Shown one piece after another: positions 1 through 4,947 of a DNA stretch of 6,816 nt. A program made the translations under genes and the position numbers. The notes under the pieces were generated by a model, which saw only the letters and a list, made by a program, of their open reading frames with translations, did not search any database and was not told the DNA's origin. Positions within the stretch are counted from its first letter, which is position 1. Each line of letters opens with the position of its first letter. This DNA is from Streptococcaceae bacterium (lineage in GTDB: Bacteria; Bacillota; Bacilli; Lactobacillales; Streptococcaceae), in assembly GCA_031270215.1 (NCBI GenBank), contig JAISYB010000081.1:1-6816 (forward strand), read 5' to 3'.

Positions 1-960
1 GAGCTGATGCTTTCGATTCTTGCTTCATTTGCCCAAGAAGAACTTCAGAGTATGAGTAACAACATCAAATGGGCAATCCAAAAACGATATAAGCAAGGGT
101 TACCAAACTCCAAGCAAAACCTCTACGGTTATCGTTGGCATGGTGATGAACTGATTATTGTGCCAGAAGAGGCGGCAATTGTCAGGGAGATTTATGCTAA
201 TTACCTTAAGGAAATCTCAGCTGAAAAAACGGCAAAACTCCTGACGGCACGTGGTGTGACAGGTTTCAGAGGCGGGGAGTTCAAAAGTCAGTCAGTTCGC
301 TCGATATTGCTCAATAATACCTACAACGGCACACTGCAATTACAAAAAGGATATGTGGTCGATCCACTGACCAAAAAATCCAAACGAAATAAGGGAGAGC
401 TACCCACGTACCTCGTAGAAAACCATCATGAAGCAATTATCCCAATGGCGGTTTGGGAGGCAGTGGTTGAGGAGCGAGCCAGACGATTAGCTGAAGGTGC
501 AACATCCAATTGGAGTCTGAATACAAGTTGTTTTACAAGTAACATAAAATGCGGTTGTTGTGAGATGAATTTCCAGCGAAAACGCAGAAGGAGTGTGAAG
601 GTGCCCTATCCTTATTGGCAGTGTGCTTCAAAGAATAAATACGGCGCAGACCATTGTCCCACACAAATGATAAGGGAGTCGGTACTCAAAGACATTAGCT
701 CAGAAATATTGGGATTAGCTGAATTTGATGAAGCGGTTTTTAAAACACAAATCGACCACTTAGAAATAAAAATATTTGAACTTACCTTCTTTTTTAAAGA
801 TGGTCATCAGGAAAAACGACACTACGAAAACAAACGGACACCTAAACTCAAGTGGACCGATGCGCAAAAAGCAAAACAAAGTAAATTATTACTAGAAAAA
901 TGGCAGGAGCGAAAAGCCCATGGCAAAGAAAATTACAACAATTCCGGCAACAATCAGTAA
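1..960 (+). CDS. Large serine recombinase, first of a tandem pair (5' end outside window)
   Basis: Site-specific DNA recombinase of the resolvase/invertase superfamily, probably acting in excision or integration of a mobile element. The frame is open to the first base, so the gene starts upstream; the N-terminal part with the catalytic serine is not visible. The visible part, numbered from the Met at position 7, begins in the long helix after the catalytic core (LSILASFAQEE). A Recombinase domain follows at about residues 40-155. It contains NNTYNGTLQLQKGY and is clearly paralogous to the next gene's KNEKYKGDALLQKSY. A zinc ribbon comes next with C182, C185, C206 and C217. The C-terminus is short and basic, and I see no long coiled coil after the zinc ribbon, unlike its neighbour. 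It overlaps the next gene by 41 bp, so the two are co-transcribed and probably translationally coupled. Family assignment is firm; whether this copy is complete upstream cannot be judged. Confidence 0.93.
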   Translation, partial: ELMLSILASFAQEELQSMSNNIKWAIQKRYKQGLPNSKQNLYGYRWHGDELIIVPEEAAIVREIYANYLKEISAEKTAKLLTARGVTGFRGGEFKSQSVRSILLNNTYNGTLQLQKGYVVDPLTKKSKRNKGELPTYLVENHHEAIIPMAVWEAVVEERARRLAEGATSNWSLNTSCFTSNIKCGCCEMNFQRKRRRSVKVPYPYWQCASKNKYGADHCPTQMIRESVLKDISSEILGLAEFDEAVFKTQIDHLEIKIFELTFFFKDGHQEKRHYENKRTPKLKWTDAQKAKQSKLLLEKWQERKAHGKENYNNSGNNQ

Positions 961-2494
961 ATTCAGCCAATCCCCGATCAATCAGCTAACCAAGCGAAAA
1001 GTTGCAGCGTATGCTCGTGTGTCAACGGAGCAAGAAGAACAACAGACAAGTTATGAGGCTCAGATTGATTACTATACCAACTACATCAAGAGTCGGGAGG
1101 ATTGGGAGTTTGCGGGACTGTATGCGGACGAGGGTATCTCCGCAACCAATACCAAAAAACGTGTCAGTTTTCAAAAGATGATAACAGATGCCCTTGATGG
1201 CAAAATCAATCTGATTGTTACGAAATCGGTCAGTCGATTTGCAAGAAACACGGTGGATAGCTTGACGACTGTCAGGAAACTTAAGGAAAAGGGTGTTGAG
1301 ATATATTTCGAAAAAGAAAACATCTGGACATTGGATTCAAAGGGCGAACTCCTCATCACGATTATGAGTTCTCTTGCACAAGAAGAAAGCCGGAGTATCT
1401 CTGAGAATGTCGTTTGGGGACAACGCAAACGCTTTGCGTATGGCAAAGTGACCGTGCCTTTCAAACGGTTCTTAGGTTACGATATGGGAGAAGATAGAAA
1501 CCTAGTCGTCAATCCAGAACAAGCGAAAGTGGTCAAGCAGATTTACGGTTTATTCTTAAAAGACCTCTCGCCACACGCTATTGCGAAACGATTAGATGAT
1601 GAAGGGACGCCAACACCAGGTAAAGCGAAAAAGTGGGGAGCTGGAAATATCGCAAGCATCTTAAAAAATGAAAAGTATAAAGGGGATGCGCTCCTTCAGA
1701 AGTCCTACACGGTTGATTTTCTAACCAAGGAAAAGAAAGTCAACGAGGGTGAAATTCCGCAATATTACGTCAAAGGTGACCACGAGGCTATTATCAAGCC
1801 AGAAGTGTGGGACATGGTACAGAATTTACTAGCCCTGAGAACGTCAGGCAAGAATCGCCTATCTTCCGCTAATGTATTTTCAAGCAAGATAAAATGTGGC
1901 GATTGTGGTTCATGGTATGGTAGTAAAATTTGGCACAGCACTAGTAAATATCGCAGAAGAGTTTGGCGGTGTAATCACAAATATGATGAGGGCGAAAAGT
2001 GCCAGACGCCACATTTGAGTGATGATGAGATTAAAGCAATCATTGTCAAGGCAATTAACCAGCTAGTCGATATGAAAACAGAAGTCATTGATAACTATCA
2101 CGAAATAAAAGCAATCTTGTTTGACACGACAACACTTGAAACGGAGCAAGGCGAACTAGAGGAAAGTGTGAATACCTTAGCAGCTGCCATCAATTCTGCA
2201 ATTGAGGAGAATGCTAGAGTCGCACTTGACCAAGGCGAATACGAGAAACGGTACAATGATTTGGTCGCAGAGTTTGATAAAACAAACACCAGACTTGAGG
2301 CAGTCAAGCTTGAGATTACACAAAAACAATCAAGGCGAGAACAGATGGAGCTGTTCATTACAGAGCTTGAAACGATTGGTGTGGTTGAAAAGTTTGATGA
2401 AGATTTGTTTCGAAGTTTGGTCGAAATTATAACTATTGAGAATGATGGGAAAGTTGTGGTTAAGTTTAAGGATGGGGGTGAAGTAGGAATATGA
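920..2494 (+). CDS. Large serine recombinase (complete)
   Basis: Complete 524-aa large serine recombinase, expected to cut and rejoin DNA at attachment sites through a phosphoserine link. The resolvase catalytic domain spans about residues 27-175: YARVST carries nucleophile Ser35 with Arg33, and SVSRFARN gives Arg106 and Arg109. A Recombinase domain spans about 183-305. A zinc ribbon has C326, C329, C351 and C361. A Glu/Gln-rich coiled-coil segment lies at about 405-475, where large serine integrases carry the motif that controls synapsis and direction. Length is normal for the family. The ATG start has AGGAG at 905-909, 10 nt upstream, inside the end of the preceding recombinase gene. Tandem serine recombinases of this type are typical of one terminus of streptococcal and clostridial integrative conjugative elements. 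They are not close to CcrA/CcrB in the parts I can compare by eye. Which att site it uses is not evident. Confidence 0.95.
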   Translation: MAKKITTIPATISKFSQSPINQLTKRKVAAYARVSTEQEEQQTSYEAQIDYYTNYIKSREDWEFAGLYADEGISATNTKKRVSFQKMITDALDGKINLIVTKSVSRFARNTVDSLTTVRKLKEKGVEIYFEKENIWTLDSKGELLITIMSSLAQEESRSISENVVWGQRKRFAYGKVTVPFKRFLGYDMGEDRNLVVNPEQAKVVKQIYGLFLKDLSPHAIAKRLDDEGTPTPGKAKKWGAGNIASILKNEKYKGDALLQKSYTVDFLTKEKKVNEGEIPQYYVKGDHEAIIKPEVWDMVQNLLALRTSGKNRLSSANVFSSKIKCGDCGSWYGSKIWHSTSKYRRRVWRCNHKYDEGEKCQTPHLSDDEIKAIIVKAINQLVDMKTEVIDNYHEIKAILFDTTTLETEQGELEESVNTLAAAINSAIEENARVALDQGEYEKRYNDLVAEFDKTNTRLEAVKLEITQKQSRREQMELFITELETIGVVEKFDEDLFRSLVEIITIENDGKVVVKFKDGGEVGI

Positions 2495-2520
2495 AAAAAG
2501 TTTTCAGAGAAATCGTTTAT

Positions 2521-2549
2521 TTGAATCCCTATATGTTGTAAAATATGTT
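2521..2549 (+). promoter_or_regulatory. Possible promoter of the rgg gene
   Basis: The 110-bp gap between the recombinase stop and the rgg start is AT-rich. A weak candidate promoter has TTGAAT (2521-2526), a 17-bp spacer and TATGTT (2544-2549). Several other AT-rich hexamers nearby could serve instead. No clear terminator hairpin for the recombinase genes is visible in this gap, so read-through into rgg is possible. Confidence 0.25.
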
Positions 2550-2579
2550 AAAATTTGAATAAATAGACTGTGTTTTAAA

Positions 2580-2598
2580 TTACGTTTTATTATGGGGA
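2580..2598 (+). repeat. Repeat arm upstream of rgg, shared with the small peptide gene
   Basis: TTACGT followed directly by TTTATTATGGGGA. The same two blocks occur on the minus strand at 3490-3510, inside the 13-codon peptide gene, with only a 2-nt insertion (GA) between them. The two copies therefore form an imperfect inverted repeat flanking rgg. Here the GGGGA serves as the likely ribosome binding site of rgg; in the other copy the same bases are codons for the Trp-Gly of the peptide. Confidence 0.7.
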
Positions 2599-2604
2599 AT
2601 TGAA

Positions 2605-3468
2605 GTGATTGAATTAAAACAAGAAACATCTGAACAAATGGAATTACGTGATTATTATAAAATGACACGCGAAGAACGTGGCTATACGTATGGGGAGATA
2701 GCTTGTGATTTTCTTCATAGAACCCAGCTTTCACGATTTGAAAAAGGAGAGAATATTTTTTCAGCAGAATGTTTACTATTAGCAATTAATGGTCTTAACA
2801 TGACACCAGATGAATTTTTTGCGCTGATGCCTAATTACTCACCAAGTCAATTATACACGTTCAACAAAAAGATGCGAGGCTATGTTTTAGCTAATGATTT
2901 AGAAGGAATGAAAGCCGTATTAAAACAGAAAGCTAAGAAAAAAATAGATCGAATTCAGAATCTCTTAGTTAAGATTGCCATACTTGATGTTTCTGGGGAA
3001 AATCTGATTACCACTAACGATCGTCAATTTGTTAGAGGTTATTTGGGAAATATCAAACAGTGGACGCAGTTTGAAGTCTATGTTTTTGGTTTGTGTTTAA
3101 AGGCTTTTGATGATGAAGATGTCTATGAGTTAGGATTGGAGATGATAAAGAGTAATGAGTTATCACATCTTATTGGTTCACATGCGGAGCTAGTCAAAAA
3201 AACTCTGGTCAATCTTTATGTTCATTTTGTCTGCAGAAGTCGTTATACTTATGCAAGTAAAATCAAAGAAAAGTTGGAAACTATGATTGATGGGTGGGAT
3301 ATGGAAGCGAAGATTATCCTCTATTTATTTAGTTGCTTTGCGACTTTTAAACAAGAAGAAAGCCCTGAACTTTTGGATGAGCTGCAGGGCGATCTTCAAA
3401 TCTTAAAAAAATTTGGTGCAATTGAGTTAGCGGATCGAATAGGGATGTTCTTGAAGAAATACCGCTAA
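2605..3468 (+). CDS. Rgg/GadR/MutR family transcriptional regulator
   Basis: Cytoplasmic DNA-binding regulator of the Rgg family, whose members are usually controlled by short imported peptides (SHP, XIP/ComS, SIP). The 287-aa length is normal for the family. An N-terminal XRE-type helix-turn-helix covers about residues 14-72, with the family signature QLSRFEKGEN at 41-50 followed by a leucine-rich helix and NMTPDEFFAL. The rest (about 85-285) is the all-helical, TPR-like Rgg C-terminal domain that binds peptide and dimerises. The GTG start at 2605 is preferred because GGGGA lies 6 nt upstream (2594-2598). The alternative ATG at 2638 has no visible ribosome binding site but would give an N-terminus of more usual Rgg length. 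The gene points at a tiny minus-strand peptide gene ending 12 bp away and lies just before an elaborate palindromic promoter region, so it is probably the local regulator of both. It is not recognisable as ComR, RopB or Rgg2/3 specifically. Confidence 0.93.
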   Translation: MIELKQETSEQMELRDYYKMTREERGYTYGEIACDFLHRTQLSRFEKGENIFSAECLLLAINGLNMTPDEFFALMPNYSPSQLYTFNKKMRGYVLANDLEGMKAVLKQKAKKKIDRIQNLLVKIAILDVSGENLITTNDRQFVRGYLGNIKQWTQFEVYVFGLCLKAFDDEDVYELGLEMIKSNELSHLIGSHAELVKKTLVNLYVHFVCRSRYTYASKIKEKLETMIDGWDMEAKIILYLFSCFATFKQEESPELLDELQGDLQILKKFGAIELADRIGMFLKKYR

Positions 3469-3480
3469 AAAAGAAATTGT

Positions 3481-3522
3481 TTAATACCATCCCCATAATA
3501 AATCACGTAACAAACTAAGCAT
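3481..3522 (-). CDS. 13-aa Trp-rich peptide, candidate Rgg pheromone
   Basis: Minus-strand mini-gene encoding MLSLLRDLLWGWY and ending in TAA. Support comes from context rather than homology. A strong AAAGGAG ribosome binding site lies 9 nt before the ATG. An extended -10 promoter stands just upstream with a short leader of about 30 nt. The gene converges on rgg with a 12-bp gap, an arrangement seen for some shp genes. The peptide is hydrophobic with a W-x-W end, loosely recalling the WW motif of XIP pheromones. It is shorter than typical SHP precursors (about 20 or more residues) and lacks their Lys-rich start. It could act with little processing, as the leaderless SIP peptide of the RopB system does, or be trimmed to a C-terminal part such as LLWGWY. 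Alternatives are a regulatory leader peptide or a chance ORF. Peptide identity is inference; the ORF, RBS and promoter arrangement are seen. Confidence 0.5.
   Translation of the reverse strand: MLSLLRDLLWGWY
3490..3510 (-). repeat. Repeat arm inside the peptide gene, inverted relative to 2580-2598
   Basis: Read on the minus strand, TTACGT-GA-TTTATTATGGGGA. It matches the arm in front of rgg in 19 bases, with a 2-nt insertion. It covers codons 5 to 11 of the peptide (LRDLLWG). Confidence 0.7.
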
Positions 3523-3531
3523 AGATAAAAA

Positions 3532-3538
3532 CTCCTTT
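3532..3538 (-). promoter_or_regulatory. Ribosome binding site of the small peptide gene
   Basis: Minus-strand AAAGGAG, with 9 nt between it and the ATG at 3522. It decides the start: the upstream in-frame stop rules out a longer product, and the ATG at 3541 in another frame (giving an 8-aa product) has no such site. Confidence 0.6.
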
Positions 3539-3558
3539 CATTTTTACTTGGTTGTTTC

Positions 3559-3567
3559 ATTGTATCA
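3559..3567 (-). promoter_or_regulatory. Promoter -10 of the small peptide gene
   Basis: Minus-strand extended -10 TGATACAAT. No good -35 is present at 17 bp (TCATTT at 3582-3587), which suggests an activator-dependent promoter. The 20-bp palindrome arm at 3588-3607 ends 23 bp from the -10, placing its dyad centre at roughly -47. Confidence 0.6.
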
Positions 3568-3587
3568 CTGAAATTTTATAAAAATGA

Positions 3588-3607
3588 CAAATGTGCAAAT
3601 CTGCACG
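3588..3607. promoter_or_regulatory. Putative activator operator, left copy
   Basis: CAAATGTGCAAATCTGCACG, containing the dyad GTGCA-AATC-TGCAC (3593-3606). It is perfectly repeated in inverted orientation at 3687-3706. Being a dyad at a fixed distance from a promoter with a weak -35, it is a likely site for the adjacent Rgg dimer. The Rgg assignment is inference. Confidence 0.6.
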
Positions 3608-3618
3608 GGTTAGCGATG

Positions 3619-3640
3619 AAAGTTGCATATTTTTACCACT
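3619..3640. repeat. Inner arm of the palindrome, left copy
   Basis: Starts AAAGTTGCATATT and ends ACCACT. It pairs with 3654-3675 on the same axis as the outer arms, with 20 of 22 positions complementary and both exceptions G/T. It may be a second, distal protein-binding element, or simply duplicated upstream promoter sequence. Confidence 0.8.
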
Positions 3641-3653
3641 AAGCACTCTGTTA

Positions 3654-3675
3654 AGTGGTGAGAATATGCAACTTT
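3654..3675. repeat. Inner arm of the palindrome, right copy
   Basis: Starts AGTGGT and ends AATATGCAACTTT, the inverted partner of 3619-3640. The 13 bases between the two arms form the apex (AGCA and TGTT around CTC). Confidence 0.8.
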
Positions 3676-3686
3676 TGTTTTAAAGT

Positions 3687-3706
3687 CGTGCAGATTTGCA
3701 CATTTG
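3687..3706. promoter_or_regulatory. Putative activator operator, right copy
   Basis: Exact reverse complement of 3588-3607, with the dyad GTGCA-GATT-TGCAC at 3688-3701. It ends 23 bp from the plus-strand extended -10, the same spacing as on the left, so one regulator could drive both promoters in the same geometry. Confidence 0.6.
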
Positions 3707-3726
3707 GCTTTTTGGTGATTTTTGTG

Positions 3727-3735
3727 TGATATGAT
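3727..3735 (+). promoter_or_regulatory. Promoter -10 of the radical SAM operon
   Basis: Extended -10 TGATATGAT, with GCTTTT instead of a good -35 at 17 bp, again suggesting activator dependence. An alternative -10, TAGAAT (3738-3743), aligns with TACAAT of the left promoter through the shared AATGAAAC tail. The leader to the first ORF is roughly 55-60 nt. Confidence 0.55.
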
Positions 3736-3800
3736 AATAGAATGAAACGTACTGGAAAACAAACATAGTTCGAAAAATACAAGTTCAAAAAGGTGAGACT

Positions 3801-3872
3801 ATGAAATTAGTTAATCGCAAATTAGTTAATATTTTAAATTCAGTAATAAGTTTGAGGACGGTGAAGATTTGA
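3801..3872 (+). CDS. 23-aa small ORF at the head of the operon
   Basis: First ORF after the right-hand promoter. It starts at ATG with AGGTGAG at 3791-3797 and ends at TGA. The product is small and basic-hydrophobic. It begins MKLVNRKLVNIL, where KLVN is repeated because of a 12-bp direct repeat in the DNA, and ends SLRTVKI. It has no Trp, Cys or Gly, so it does not look like a typical radical SAM RiPP core. Its stop overlaps the TTG start of the next frame (bases 3869-3872), so it may be a leader ORF whose translation is coupled to the carbamoyltransferase stub. Alternatives are a modified precursor peptide, a second signal peptide or a chance ORF. I do not recognise it. Confidence 0.4.
   Translation: MKLVNRKLVNILNSVISLRTVKI
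3804..3830 (+). repeat. Short direct repeat in the 23-aa ORF
   Basis: AAATTAGTTAAT occurs at 3804-3815 and again at 3819-3830, separated by CGC. The period is 15 bp, so the frame is kept and the peptide reads KLVN-R-KLVN. It may reflect slippage or duplication. Confidence 0.75.
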
Positions 3873-4030
3873 ATATTTTAGGAATAAATTTAGGAAAAAC
3901 AGCCACAGGTCATCCTTTAAGTGATGGGGGAGCAGCGTTATTAACAGGAGAAGAACTCATAGTTATTGCGGAAGAAAGAATAACTCGGAAGTGTCATGAT
4001 TCAGGGTTTGAGAAAAGTATGCTTTATTAA
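3869..4030 (+). pseudogene. Truncated carbamoyltransferase, N-terminal 53 aa only
   Basis: The frame opens at TTG (3869), with GAGG at 3854-3857 and GGTGA at 3860-3864 upstream, and ends at TAA 4028. The product reads NILGINLGK..., then DGGAALL and IAEERITRKCHDSGF. This matches the start of the NodU/CmcH/TobZ carbamoyltransferase family, where (M)NILGI begins the first strand, DGGAAL is the Asp-Gly/Ala stretch and AEERxTRxKHD is a hallmark. Family members are about 500-600 residues and transfer carbamoyl from carbamoyl phosphate to hydroxyl groups of natural products. Only about one tenth is present, with no room for the rest before the next gene at 4078, so a large internal or 3' deletion is likely. 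It should be inactive. The remnant suggests the ancestral cluster made a carbamoylated product. A short functional peptide is conceivable but less likely. Confidence 0.7.
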
Positions 4031-4077
4031 CCAGAGTCAATTCAGATTCTGTATCTATACTGCAAGGAGAAAAGTAT

Positions 4078-4947
4078 ATGATATTAAATTTACATATTGG
4101 ATTGTCAAATAGATGTAATCTAAAATGCAAGCATTGTTTTGTACCTTATTCTGAAAAAACAGATATTGATGAAAAAATTTTATTTAAATTTATAAAAAAA
4201 ATTGAAAACTATGGATTATCAAAAGTGTATTATACATATGGAGAACCATTGTTAAATAAAAATTTCAATTCTTTTGCTTTAAAAATTAAGGCATTAGATA
4301 TTTATCAAGTGTTGATGACGAATGGAACGTTAATTAATCAAAAGAAAATTAATGAGTTAACGGAATGTGGCATTAATTTTGTATACGTTAGTTTAGATTC
4401 TACCATTGATGTTGAACATGATGACAATCGTGGTGGCAAATGTTTCCATAAAGCCGTAGAAGCTATTAGGTTATTAAATAAAAATGGAATAGCTTGTGGG
4501 ATATCATCAACTGTTATGCCTCAAAATATAGAATATATTAATTCTATGGCAGACTTTTCCAAAGAAATTGGGGTAACCGATATTAGCTTTTTAATGTTGA
4601 GAGAGGAAGGACGCGTTACTACTCCATTGACTAAGAATTACGTTGAATTATTCAAAGAATCTGTTCGAAAAGATTTACCTTATAGTTTTCATGATATGAG
4701 GTTGAATATTGTTTTGAAAAAAATGTATGATGATGGAGTAATAGGTTTGCGGAAATATGAACGCTATAGATTTTCAAATGATTGTCATAATGAAATGAGC
4801 TTGAGTATTTCGCCAAGTGGAAGCTTATACAGGTGTAATTTTCATCAAAAAGAGCCGATTGGTAATTTATATAAAATTACCGAGGATAACTTTGAAGAAA
4901 TTTTAAAGAAAAAAATCAAAGGGTGTGAGTTTAAATGCGCAATATAG
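4078..4947 (+). CDS. Radical SAM enzyme with Twitch/SPASM-like C-terminus
   Basis: Iron-sulphur enzyme that cleaves S-adenosylmethionine to start radical chemistry; substrate unknown. 289 aa. The CxxxCxxC cluster motif is C13, C17 and C20 (CNLKCKHC), very close to the N-terminus. The GEP motif for SAM binding is YGEPLLN at 54-60, and VSLDS at 104-108 is a further core strand. The C-terminal part has C236, C253, C283 and C287 around SPSGSLYRC and IGNL, which fits a single auxiliary [4Fe-4S] cluster of Twitch type, as in SPASM-subfamily peptide modifiers or the dehydrogenase BtrN. No N-terminal RRE/PqqD-like domain is present. The ATG start has AAGGAG (4064-4069) 8 nt upstream. It overlaps the next gene by 13 bp, so the two enzymes are translationally coupled and probably act in one pathway. 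It could modify a peptide or a small molecule; the sequence does not decide. Confidence 0.93.
   Translation: MILNLHIGLSNRCNLKCKHCFVPYSEKTDIDEKILFKFIKKIENYGLSKVYYTYGEPLLNKNFNSFALKIKALDIYQVLMTNGTLINQKKINELTECGINFVYVSLDSTIDVEHDDNRGGKCFHKAVEAIRLLNKNGIACGISSTVMPQNIEYINSMADFSKEIGVTDISFLMLREEGRVTTPLTKNYVELFKESVRKDLPYSFHDMRLNIVLKKMYDDGVIGLRKYERYRFSNDCHNEMSLSISPSGSLYRCNFHQKEPIGNLYKITEDNFEEILKKKIKGCEFKCAI

Larger units (their letters stand above)
1..2494 (+). mobile_element. Recombination module of a probable integrative element (limits not visible)
   Basis: Two overlapping large serine recombinase genes on the same strand form the integrase end of an element such as an ICE or related genomic island. 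The left limit lies outside the window. The right limit is not defined; it could fall in the gene-free stretch 2495-2604 or anywhere downstream. The sequence becomes visibly more AT-rich after the second recombinase, which fits a junction but does not prove one. No direct repeat or att core could be identified by eye. Confidence 0.4.
3554..3748. repeat. Inverted duplication carrying two outward-facing promoters
   Basis: The core 3588-3706 is a 119-bp palindrome on one axis at 3647. It has perfect 20-bp outer arms, inner arms matching at 20 of 22 positions, and a small apex. The symmetry continues outward in weaker form. Both sides carry a TGATA-containing extended -10 and then AATGAAAC (minus strand 3554-3561, plus strand 3741-3748), with 8 extra bases on the right. 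The whole looks like one promoter-plus-operator block duplicated in inverted orientation, one copy serving the peptide gene and the other the biosynthetic operon. Because transcription runs outward from both sides, the core should not be in either main transcript, so a DNA-level role fits better than an RNA hairpin or terminator. Confidence 0.85.

Noticed and set aside
1171..1464. Minus-strand frame within the second recombinase (also 2098-2358 minus and 2202-2432 plus)
   Set aside because: All lie inside a well-supported recombinase gene and show no family motifs of their own.
1..2494. ccrA/ccrB pair of a staphylococcal cassette
   Set aside because: Order and sizes are loosely similar, but the sequence around the catalytic serine and the Recombinase domain read like streptococcal/clostridial ICE recombinases rather than Ccr proteins.
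2504..2785. Minus-strand 93-codon frame across the rgg start
   Set aside because: Antisense to the Rgg DNA-binding domain, no recognisable protein features and no ribosome binding site; a shadow of rgg.
3420..3500. Bidirectional terminator between rgg and the peptide gene
   Set aside because: AGCGG (3428-3432) and CCGCT (3462-3466) are complementary and followed by A/T, but the loop is about 29 nt and no proper T-run follows on either strand, so it was not annotated.
3515..3541. Minus-strand 8-codon ORF MKGVFIYA overlapping the pheromone candidate
   Set aside because: No ribosome binding site before its ATG; the AGGAG lies inside it and serves the next ATG.
3616..3642. 8-codon plus-strand ORF MKVAYFYH inside the palindrome
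   Set aside because: No ribosome binding site, and it lies upstream of the operon promoter, so it is probably not transcribed.
3588..3706. The palindrome as a rho-independent terminator or a CRISPR-like repeat
   Set aside because: It lies upstream of two diverging promoters rather than at transcript ends, has no T-run after a GC-rich stem, and is a single inverted pair rather than a spaced direct array.
3554..3748. A miniature transposable element (MITE)
   Set aside because: Inverted symmetry exists, but there is no clear flanking target duplication, and the symmetric parts line up with promoter and operator elements at equal spacing. Genome-wide copies cannot be checked here.
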